From Diabrotica undecimpunctata (taxonomy: Eukaryota; Arthropoda; Insecta; Coleoptera; Chrysomelidae), in the NCBI RefSeq assembly GCF_040954645.1, contig NC_092806.1:162746328-162810327 (forward strand): 64,000 nt of DNA, read 5' to 3'. Numbering within the stretch: position 1 is the stretch's first letter; every line of letters starts with the position of its first letter. This document shows positions 34,096-44,398 of the stretch, in pieces. Below the pieces are notes generated by a model. That model ran no database searches. It was not told the origin of the DNA and saw only the letters and a list, made by a program, of their open reading frames with translations. Position numbers and translations under genes: made by a program.

Positions 34096-35370
34096 TATTC
34101 TAAAGCCAGATTGTTCTGATAGTAAGTAATATTCCGAATATAATATCCGCATAAAATAAAATTTTGCTCAAGTGCAAATGAAGCAGATTCAGACAGATGT
34201 ATCAATTGTAAAACTGGCCAATATAAAACACACAAACAACCATATTTAACAATTTATATACTATGTCCAACCACATGAAGATTTTAAATCAAGTATTGGC
34301 ATAACATTCTAGTCATTATTTATTGAATTTTCAAGATCCCAATTGTACACAATATTATTAGTACTTATATTCAAAAACTAAATAGATATTTAAGAAATAT
34401 TCTTTTCTGTTAAGATATGTAATAATTTTATTAAAAAGCCTTTCAACAGGAAATTTTTAACTATCAAATATCTTTTGTGATTGGAATAGAGCTAAAAAAA
34501 TACTCATATAATTCATGTAAATACAATAGGCAAACATATAATACTCTCTAAAGTTTCTAATTCCGTCTTTTTTGTAGAAAAGTGTAGGAATTGGTAATTA
34601 CAGATTGTTTATATTACATGCTTTACAATAACGAATCAACTTCATTATTATAGTTAAAGCTAGGAAGAAATGCACAAAAGTTGCAGTAGCAAAAATAAAA
34701 AGATACTTATATATGGCTCTAGGGTGTTCATGTTGCGGTATATTACAAGGAATAAATATTGTTCAACAAACATGTTCTTGTATTTAATAGAAACAACAGT
34801 GCTTTATCATTATTCATACCCTCAAATACATTTTTAAAACTTAAACTATCATAGTAGGCACCAAGTAATACAAGTAAGTAGAAATACGTGTATTAGGTGT
34901 TGCATATAATATTTTTTGGTCTATATTTCCTACTATATAGGAACCTTGCAACAGTTAAACGAACACGCTAGACAACCAGTAATACACATAAATATACAAA
35001 TATGTATTACGTCTTGACTAACACGAAGGCATTTAGATTAAAGGAAGTCTACTCAAAAAGATTTTACTTCATTAACCTAAAAATAGTAAAATTATAGGAA
35101 TAATTTATATAATTTGTGCTAATTTTACTTTTGGATTTACTTAAAGCAATACAATTAAATAAACAACGATATATAAATTGACATTAAATAAAAATATGGT
35201 AAAAAGAAATCAATAAAAAACTAGATAACGATAACAAAGCGATGGAAGCTTTTAGAAATATCTGCAATTTTTCTGCAGTTAACGACTGGCTTCTTTACAA
35301 TTTTAAAAATGAGTGCCTTAGTGCATTGGCTGTTTGCCAATTGGACTATTTCCGTAATAAAATATTATGT
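34096..35370. other. AT-rich intergenic DNA
   Basis: No gene. A degenerate copy of the palindromic repeat described at 38647 lies at about 34966-35022. Confidence 0.35.
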
Positions 35371-35374
35371 TAAG

Positions 35375-36070
35375 CTAAAGATGAACGAAAACTACAGTCT
35401 TGAATGTAAAAATGGATATGATAAAACTAGAACAACTAGATAAAAAAAGCTGAAACACCTCAGAAGATCTGGATATAAATAACATCTCAATAAAACAAAT
35501 AAATGAATACAAATATTTGGAGGTAATTTTAACAATTACAGGATGATCAGATGAAACGGATATAATAAATATAATAAAGAAAGGAAAGACAATAACACGA
35601 CACTTACATTCGGTTATATGGAGAGACGCTATTACAAACAAAACTAAAGATCAAAATTTTAAAATTATAGTAGAAATCTCTTTATTGTATGAATCAGAGA
35701 CGTGAATGACAAATAAACGAAATGGATACAGAATAAATGCAGCGAAAATTATGTTCTGGATAATAAGCTGTAGATTACCACTAATAGACAAATTGCAAAT
35801 TGAAAGAATTATGGAATTAATGAATATGAAGCAGACAAACTAAAAGACGAAATAGAAAAGCAGAAATTACTCTGGTATAGATATATGCAAAGGATGCACG
35901 AGACAAGAATACCGCCGAGAACTTACCAAAGGAAATAAAACAGGAGGAAAAGAGGACGGCCCAGATTACAGTAGAACGGGCAATGGAAAATGAAGGGGCA
36001 CTGAAGAAAATATATATGACAAGAAGAAATGGCGAATGGGATGTGGTAAACGACTAGCAGAATATGCTGT
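35375..36070 (+). mobile_element. LINE 3' part
   Basis: Broken frames give INEYKYLEVILT, HLHSVIWRDAI, KIIVEISLLYESET, MFWIISCRLPLIDKLQIERIM, LLWYRYMQRMHETRIPP and RRKRGRPR. This is the standard tail of an arthropod non-LTR polymerase. Stops are frequent. Confidence 0.75.
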
Positions 36071-36790
36071 GTAAAGCCACGGATGAGTAAGTAGTAAATA
36101 AGGCGTATTCAAAAAAAAAGCAAACGTTTCTTTAGGTCAACATAAAAAATCAGGCGAACATAAATATAAACTCTCTGTTGGTAGAAGTTTCGTCACAAAT
36201 CGTCCGAAACATCACAGAAAATAAAAGCAAATTCATAATGAATGTAACGACAGTTCCACGACGACCAACATTCAAATTGTTTATAAAGTTTATAATAAAG
36301 CGGTGTCACGTACTCAAAAAATCTGAAAACAATGCAATTATATATGTTTTATAAATTAGTGATTAAATGTGAACTACTTTGTATGCAACACCTAATGTAA
36401 AAAGTGTATCGTGTGTTGTCTACAACTTGGGATTCCTCAGACAAGGAAAAAAAAGGGACTGAACCCTAAACCCGTACCAGAAAGGTTGCCAGGTCATATT
36501 TTATTTCTTCAGTAGATTGAGAATAATGGATATATATCAATTTTCAAAATTTATAATTGAACACTGACATAATGATCGCTTTTTAAACATGATTTTATCA
36601 TTACATAATTTTTAGTAGATCGAAATAGTGTTTCAGTAAATCAGTAAATTGAAGTTGAAATCAGTAGATCTACTGAAAAATCAGTACACCTGGTAACCCT
36701 GCGAGAGGTAGTAATGGCACAGCCACAAAGCATAGCGATCACATCGAAACAAGCTTCACTTTTCAAAGGTTTATTAAATGAGTGTTACCT

Positions 36791-36792
<2 letters not shown>

Positions 36793-36855
<63 letters not shown>
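36793..36855. repeat. (CT)n microsatellite
   Basis: About 31 CT dinucleotides without interruption. Confidence 0.97.
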
Positions 36856-36856
<1 letters not shown>

Positions 36857-36964
36857 GAATATATATCCTGATAAGAGATGAAAGAGACGAAGAAGAAAAC
36901 GCTCCCACATCTAAAAAAATTATTGAACTTGGAGCGCTTCTTAAAACTAAAAATAATACCAATA

Positions 36965-37505
36965 ACCATTAAGACCAACAGATGCTATTTTGGGCTCACT
37001 CTTATACTTATATCCACAATTATATTGAGATATACAAAAATAAAAGTCTACAAAACAATAATACGCCCAGTCCTAACAGATTCAGAAAATGATTCAGAGA
37101 CCTGGACACACAATAATGAAAACATGTTGAGATGTTTCGAAAGAAAAGTACTACGGCGAATCTATAGAGCAGTGAATGACAATGGAGTGTAAAGAAAACG
37201 ATACAACTTCGAACTTTAGAGAATACACCAGGAACCTGATATCGCAAAACATATTAAAATAGCACGTCTGAGGTGGATAGGGCATGTAATGCGGATAGAA
37301 CAAAATGACCCAGCTAGAAAAACGCTCCTTGATAGACCCATTGGTCAGAGAAGAAGAGAGACCCAGAACAAGGTTTTATAATAACATCGATGAAGACATG
37401 AGAAATATGGAAATACGAAGGAGAAAGGCGATGGATAGAGACTACTAGAGAGAAATTCTTGAGGAGGCTATTACCCACGCAGGGTTGTAAAGGCAGAATG
37501 ATGAT
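36965..37505 (+). mobile_element. LINE 3' part ending in a GATGAT tract
   Basis: KVYKTIIRPVLT, SETWTHNNENMLRCFERKV, RRYNFEL and ARLRWIGHVMRIEQNDPARK are the C-terminal blocks of a non-LTR polymerase. The element ends in GATGATGATT at about 37499, a short simple-repeat 3' end of the kind used by RTE-like elements. One or two stops are present. It is a better preserved copy than its neighbours. Confidence 0.8.
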
Positions 37506-37509
37506 GATT

Positions 37510-38145
37510 TATATATATATACAAAAATAATTTTTTACATACTCCATTAAAATTCCGGAACAAATGAATATTCTCCCTAAATATAAATCACACACAAAAT
37601 CGAAGCTACAAATAACTGAGTATTAAATAAAAAAAAAAAAAAATTAGAATGAACGAATTTACAGTGTGAACGAAGGAAGACTGATGATGCTATAAATAAA
37701 GTTAAAATAATTTACCAAATAGGACATTAGTGCGTAAACAGCTTGGCGAAGGGGTATACCAATGATAATTGAAGATTTTTGATAATGGAAAATTTTAAAA
37801 TAAAGGTGGTCGAAGGAAATAGGATGTACTATACATCTATGCGATAGGATGTATTGTACATACCTATTAATGATATTATTTTTAATTTAGTTCATAGAAT
37901 CGTATGAATATAGTCCTACATAGAACTTTTTGTTTTAAACAATTTACACTATTAGAAACGTTAATTCCATTGCCAATAGTATTCTAAAAAGTATCAGGCA
38001 AGGCGTATCAGAACAAATGCAATTTCCTTTGAAGTGAAATACGAAACTTTCAAAATGTAGGCAGAGGAATGCTAAAAATGTAAAATCAGTATTTATTAAG
38101 CTAAATTAATAATCAAAACTAAATTAATAACATTAAGAACAGAAA
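37510..38145. other. AT-rich intergenic DNA
   Basis: Nothing recognised apart from short TA and A runs. Confidence 0.35.
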
Positions 38146-38149
38146 ATTA

Positions 38150-38360
38150 TAGTAGTTTGGCCATGTGCAAAATATTAAATAAATATACTGCAGCATAAAT
38201 AATCAACGGTTAACTTGAAGGCAAACGTGGAAAAGGCAGAACAAGAACCTAGTGGCTCCACAAAATGCGTCAAGGGTATTGAACAGTAGACAAAATATAT
38301 TGGTTTTCAATGTTTCAGAAGGACATAACACTCAAAGAATTGAATAGGTGGATACTATAT
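38150..38360 (+). mobile_element. LINE tail fragment
   Basis: WFGHVQN, then in other frames EGKRGKGRTRTWWLHKMRQ, correspond to the GHVMR ... GKRG-GRRR-SWL tail of LINE polymerases. About 200 bp, decayed. Confidence 0.5.
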
Positions 38361-38646
38361 CTACATCCCAGTTTTGCAGTACTTATATAGCTCATGCGCA
38401 GCTTGCAACTAAGAAATTAATTAATTGCAAAAATTTTTAAAATATCTTATTGTAAATTTATTATGACATGTATATTTTTTTTACTTATATTTTATCAATG
38501 TAAAGTCACACTTTACTTCTCGTGAAGTTAATACGGAATTTCATATATAAACCTGCAAGTAAATCTTTCGTGTCAGCATCGGTGTTATTGCATCAATAAT
38601 AGAAATTAATCCTTGCTGCACCGATATACATTGCAAAGTGTAGTAT

Positions 38647-38821
38647 GGTAGGCAACACGTAATACACATAAATACTCATTTGTGTATTACCTGTTGCATA
38701 CAGTTCCGGCGTTTATACTGACAAGGGCTACTTTATTATATTTTCGTTTTGGTAGACAACGCGTAATACACATAAATACTCATTTGTATATCACTAGTTG
38801 CATACAATTCCGGAGTTTATA
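38647..38821. repeat. Dimer of a palindromic interspersed repeat
   Basis: Two copies about 104 bp apart (from 38647 and 38751). The core is GTAATACACA, an AT-rich loop, then TGTGTATTAC, a 10-bp perfect stem in the first copy. It is followed by TTGCATACA-TTCCGG-GTTTATA. Further copies are at 42228-42299 (+), 36379-36424 (inverted) and about 34966-35022 (partial). Confidence 0.8.
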
Positions 38822-39950
38822 CCGGCTATTTTGTTATATTTTAATGGATAAAGCACCGACCCTATAGTGGACAAAATTTAATAATTATTACCGAGGGGTC
38901 CCCACATTCAATAAAGCCCATTCATTCAAAATATATCATTCCGTATTATATATAGATTTATCAATAATTATAATTTTAATATATTTTATCTAATAAAATA
39001 TATTCAATTTGTCGCAACAGCTGTGTATTTCTTTTAAATACAATTTATTCTTCCCACCAATTCCGCTCCACGTGATAAACGACATTTATATGAAACTACC
39101 AACTTGTTGTATTTTCAATACTATTAAACTATTAACTACATACACTATTAAAAACGAGAATTATAATTGTCCCTTTGTGGTAATATAATTTTTTTACTTT
39201 CACTACTGCAAAACTCATGACGTTAACATTTGTCACTTACGTTGGAATAAAAGAAATGTTTGAAAAAATCTATAAAAGCGTAAATAACGTTGAGAAAGCC
39301 GATTGATGACATGATGCGGATTTGGTAAGAAAATCCCTGTATTTGGTGGACCCCTTACTTTGAAAAAATTGACAGGCTCGTTTAAATTCGGCATATATAT
39401 CTGAGAGAGTACTTGGTAAGCGATGAAAATATTTATTTTATATTTTTGTTGCAGTCGTAAAGGTCTTAGGGACTATACAGTCGTTTATATAGAAAGTTTA
39501 AAAAAAAAATTCGTAATGTTTGTTCAAAGTAAGGTCTAGATGTGCAGGTAGAAATACATATATACACACTTATAAGTATTTTTCTAACAAATTAGTAGAT
39601 ACGTATTTTGTACATTGAGTTTGACGAAATAATTGCCAGCGACTCTATTTGTTACTATTCTTTTTAAAGTTGTATGCCAGTGAGAGTATTGTATGAATTA
39701 ATCGTGGTACGGGTATTAAAGACACGTGTAAGAGTAGATGTCAAAGTCTCGCTACTTTTTCAGACAGCTTCTTGAAGTGCAGGGGAATGATGTTGGTAAC
39801 GGTAAGTCGAGTACTCAACCTAAAACTAACGAAAATTATTTTTTCCATTCCAATCGGCATATTGTAACATAACTAAAGTTCAGTTAGTCACAGACTTCAT
39901 CTCTTTAAATGATAGAGTAGCAATGTTGAACTTACCCACAGAAACCTAAA
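38822..39950. other. AT-rich intergenic DNA
   Basis: No gene or named repeat recognised. Confidence 0.35.
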
Positions 39951-39954
39951 TAGT

Positions 39955-40222
39955 ACCCAGGTCTACGCCCCAACAAATGACAAGTCAGAGCAAGAAATTG
40001 AAAAATTTATAACAATATAGATGAAATAATGAAAAAAAATTCTACACGTATCAAGAATCGAACACGCCAGGAAAACACTCAAGAACATGAAAAAAATTTT
40101 TACAAGATCAGACCTTAGTCTAGAGCTCATTCGAATGATCAGATGTTTTCTCTGTCTTACTGTATGGTTGTGGAAGTTGGACAATGGACTCTGAAACAGA
40201 AAAAAGAATAGATGCCTTTGTA

Positions 40223-40298
<76 letters not shown>

Positions 40299-40560
40299 GG
40301 ATGCTGAGAATTCCATGGGTACAAAAAGTTACCAACCATAAGGTACTTCGGCGTATGAGCAAACAAAAAGAATTACTAAGCGTAACCAAAGAGAGCAAAA
40401 TACAATACTTCGTTCATGTGTTGGGAGATGAAAAATCATATTAGAAGGAACTGGAGAGAGAGCAAAAGATCAGTAGGAAGACTCCAGAACTCGTGGCTAA
40501 AAGACTTGAGAAAAGACGAAGTCTAAGGTCGGGCATCTATACTCTTTCAACTATGACCAG
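39955..40560 (+). mobile_element. LINE with internal deletion (endonuclease block fused to polymerase tail)
   Basis: 39955-40020 reads TQVYAPTNDKSEQEIEKF, the conserved QVYAPT block of the LINE endonuclease. From about 40080 the tail blocks follow: [24 protein letters not shown], the TA microsatellite, [20 protein letters not shown] and QYFVHVLGDE. Everything between, including the RT active site, is missing. Confidence 0.75.
40225..40296. repeat. (TA)n microsatellite inside a LINE coding region
   Basis: About 36 TA units placed where related LINEs encode the residues between DAF and RMLRI. It therefore seems to have grown from a short coding TATATA seed. Confidence 0.9.
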
Positions 40561-40975
40561 TCTAATTCTATGAGCAGTCTAATGTCTGTTAAATATATTA
40601 TGTAGTCTACACCCACAACATCAGTAGATCTAAGTCCGTCTGCAGAACGACTGAGATAGGGTGTGGCCATTTTACGACCCTTAAACAGTTGCCCTGAATT
40701 TTTCAATTGCCGAATTTTTTTTATTAATTGCATAGGCATTGTTTAATTATGGAATTTAATTACCAAAGAATTTGTCGTATATATGATGACGACACTTATT
40801 TATATATTAGCAATAAAAGGTTATACAATTAATGTCGAATTTTCGTTCTAAAACCTTCTCCTGACATGTCGCACCCTTTTCAGCTAGAGCATATTCATAG
40901 TCTAGTAATAAACAATCTTTAATATAAGGTCAGACTTGGTACAACTGCAGGAAAATGGTATGACTACTAAGTTTA

Positions 40976-41046
40976 TTGACGTTTCAATCTCCACTTCGTA
41001 TACTGTATTTTGAGAACGATTTCCGAAGTAGAGATTGAAACGTCAA
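40976..41046. repeat. Hairpin with 23-bp arms
   Basis: TTGACGTTTCAATCT-CCACTTCG pairs with CGAAGTAGAGATTGAAACGTCAA with a single mismatch, around a 25-nt loop. Sequence of this kind occurs at the ends of some insect retroelements, but I see no element attached. Confidence 0.7.
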
Positions 41047-41369
41047 TCAACTTATTTCAACCTCTAAAATATTTGAATACTCTCATAAAAATTTGGAAAA
41101 CTTCACCAACAACTCTTTCGCTGTGACTACACAGGTGATTTTTTATAAGAGATTGGCAGTCATTTTGATGTTGATACAAAATATTTGTTTTGATTTTCAT
41201 ACGCTTAAAATATGCAGTGTTTGATTCATATAAAATCCAAATAAAAGTATTTCTACTAACTTGTTAGACTAACGATTCAATTATTTGTTTCGCATTTCCG
41301 GAAATGTTTTCGGTGATCTGTTTTATTTACAAAAAATATTTTTCTCTCGTTAAGTATTTCATTAATTTT

Positions 41370-41703
41370 AAATGTCATTTATATTTTGATTTTAAATATG
41401 CGGGTACATACAAAGTTTTAATTCTTTCAATACCATTTGGGCGTCAAAAATATACAATACAGTGCTACATTGTGGATTTTTAACCAAGACTTAGTTGCTG
41501 AGATACAGAGGGATTTTAAATGTTATTTATATTTTGATTTTAAATACGCAGGTACATAAATAGTTTTAATTCTTACAATACCATTTGAGCGTCAAAAATA
41601 TATAACTTGTATATTTTTGACACTCAAATGGTATTGTATAAAACCACAGTGCTGTATTGTGGATTTTTAATTTTAAAGACTTAGTTGCTGAGATACAGAG
41701 GGT
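41370..41703. repeat. Tandem duplication of about 148 bp, second copy with an internal hairpin
   Basis: 41370-41517 and 41518-41703 align closely (both with GGTACATA, AATACCATTTG-GCGTCAAAAATATA and GACTTAGTTGCTGAGATACAGAGG). The second copy is longer because 41575-41637 holds an inverted re-copy of the AATACCATTTGAG segment. Confidence 0.8.
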
Positions 41704-42599
41704 TGCAATTTTTAAATCAATCAAAAGTGAAATTTTTTAGGAAATATAAACGTAGCAAAATTTTTAATCGACTTCTTATTAACGGTTTCATGCTTTAGTT
41801 AAAAAAAAAAATGATTTCATCTAATCGCATTAGTAGTAGAATAAAATAGTCCAGTAAACAAGTTTAAGTAGGACAAAACCCCACAAATGTTTTCGGAAAA
41901 GACCGATTTGCATAAAAATTTAGGATTAAGTTCAACTTACCCTCTTCTACAAAATATATATTGTGCCGGCGGGAACTTTTTATACTTTAAGGGTGAAAAC
42001 TATCCCTTATTGCCAAAATCTTTAAAAAAGCTTAAAAAAGTGAAATTTTGTTCAGATGAATTAAATAATGATTGTCTGATACACTAACTATACTTGTTGA
42101 CTATTTTAACCCTTTTAAATACGGACATCTACTACGTATTTCCAAATTTTCAAGTAAATCGATCTTTTCCGAAAAAATTGTGAGGTGGAAACTTCGTTTC
42201 CTGGACTAAAACATTGCTGCACAACACGGTAGACAACACGTAAAACACATAAATACTCATTTTTGTACTACGTGTTGCATACAGTTCTGGCGTTTATATT
42301 AAAGATGTACATATCATATTTTAATGGATAAACCATTTTCTCATTAAAATTTTTCATTAATGTTAAATGTTATTTATAAAAACGTACATCCTCTGGTGGA
42401 GCTAAAATTCAAAGCAAGTTTTATCGTTTTAACTATCCCACATTTATTTATTTATAATTTAAAGTTATATTTTTGATTTCTTTGTGTATATCTCATCGAA
42501 AACATTTCTCGGTTTTTACGTAAATACATATTTTTATACAATTAGATTTATATAGACATATACATTTATTTCAGTGCTGGGAAATACACATTCATCACA
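41704..42599. other. Intergenic DNA downstream of the BAIAP3-type gene
   Basis: Contains one palindromic repeat copy (42228-42299) and a 66-codon frame at 41887-42087 without recognisable similarity. Confidence 0.35.
42228..42299. repeat. Copy of the palindromic interspersed repeat
   Basis: Shares GGTAGACAACACGTAA, ACACATAAATACTCATTT and GTTGCATACAGTTC with 38647-38717. Confidence 0.8.
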
Positions 42600-42605
42600 T
42601 TTATT
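42600..42605 (-). terminator. BAIAP3: Candidate poly(A) signal of the BAIAP3-type gene
   Basis: TTTATT on the + strand (AATAAA on the - strand), 29 nt after the stop codon. A second one lies at 42565-42570. Either would give a very short 3' UTR. Confidence 0.45.
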
Positions 42606-42633
42606 AGGATAGTTGTAGATATGAAGTAGTTGT

Positions 42634-42728
42634 TTATTTGACGGCAAATCGCTGCTTTTGCTTCTTGACGAATTCGGCAGCGACTTTGTCGCCGGATCTG
42701 TATTCCAATATTTGCAAAATTGGATGAT
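42634..42728 (-). CDS. BAIAP3: BAIAP3-type last exon
   Basis: Encodes NHPILQILEYRSGDKV, AAEFVKKQKQRFAVK and TAA. A basic C-terminus with DKVA-EFVK is usual for the family. Acceptor GTTTTAG. Confidence 0.88.
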
Positions 42729-44308
42729 CTAAAACATATAGTTCGAAATAAATATAACATACAATAACAGAAGGTATATGTGTCTCCTACACCTTTATTT
42801 TTATTAAAATTTTAATAATTCATCATAATAAATACGTTTCAATTAAATTGTCATAGAGTGATAAACACAGTTTGTACTTGTTTATCTGTCTCTTGATTGT
42901 TTACTGTTGTATTTGTATAGGTATAATTTATTTCCTGGACAATAATCTACAGCACGTTAAGTTTTAAATTAGATATACACCCTATAAATGGCAACAATGC
43001 GCGCCGTCGACTTTCTACGAATCTGCTTCGTTGACCCGTCGCCAATAATTTGTTTGTAAACATGTCTGTTTATACGCCGGCAGAAAAAGTTCAAATAGTA
43101 AAATAGTTTTGTGGTGGCAATTCTGGATAAAAGTGTGTAGATTTATTTTCTGTGTTTCTTTGAGAGGAGACCAATTCCTTGCGTACAGTCAATTCATGAT
43201 ATTGTTAAAAATTGTGAGAGTTGTTATTGCCTCGAAAATTGCAGAAAATGTCACAATCAAGAAGTGTTACCAGGAAAGTGACAGCTTTTATGACAGATTG
43301 GGATACTGTTCAGTCATAAAAGGTTATACATTTAAATCATTTCTGTGGACCATAAAGAATTATTTCATATATTATTAGAAATTATTTTCTATATTCAATA
43401 AAAGTATATTTTTTGTTTTATCTTTTTAAACAAATGCGCTTTTATTTTTAATTCAACTTACAACAAATTGTTCACACTATTTAAAACCGATACAAATTCA
43501 CCGCTTTACAAAGGTCAGTGTATTTTTATCGAATTTATGTACTGCTACTACTTAAGAAATGAACCGGACATATACTTCATCTAATTTACAAACCGTTGCA
43601 CGTCATCCGCATCATAGTCCGTGAGGTTACATGATACCAACACGAAATATTTAGGCGGTAGGTGTGTTCTTTTTTAGAATCACTTTGCCGAGTACACTGG
43701 CATTACACCCACTATATATATTTTATTATATACGCGTAGAAAAGATTTCTATTAATGTTAACTTAAAGAAATACACAATAATATGTTTCATTTAATTTGT
43801 ATAAATGCATTATAAAGCGTTTTTATGAAGAACATTTGTTCGGAACACACTGTAACTGTAATCGAACGAAGGTGATATTTTGGCATAAAATGGTAACACT
43901 TATTTGACAGTTGCGGTGTTGACTAGAAATTAATAAGTAATGAAAAAAGTGTTGTTTTTGTTTAAGTATTCCATTTTACATCTTCATACGACGCATACAA
44001 GATGCTCAAATTGTTATACCAAGATTATTTTTTAACTTTTGTTTTGTTTCTATTTATTTACATTAAATATTAATTTGTTTTGTTGTTTGCACTTTTGCAA
44101 TAATTGTGACCTATTTGATTTAAAATGGATTCAGGATTTTTTTATACTTTGACAACTATGTCAACTTCGATCTCTGTCAATGATAATGACGTGCAACGGT
44201 ATTTAAATTAGATGGAGTGTACGTAATAAACAAACTTCGAATGACGTACTCAACGATTTTCTGATTTCTGTCGTGGTGTCGGAGGAGATCGGGAATTACA
44301 ATTATCTC

Positions 44309-44398
<90 letters not shown>

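Noticed and set aside
36763..36978. Frames of repeated Arg-Glu or Ser-Leu
   Set aside because: They are translations of the (CT)n microsatellite.
39963..40444. Frames of repeated Tyr-Ile on both strands
   Set aside because: They are translations of the (TA)n tract; only the LINE-derived flanks are meaningful.
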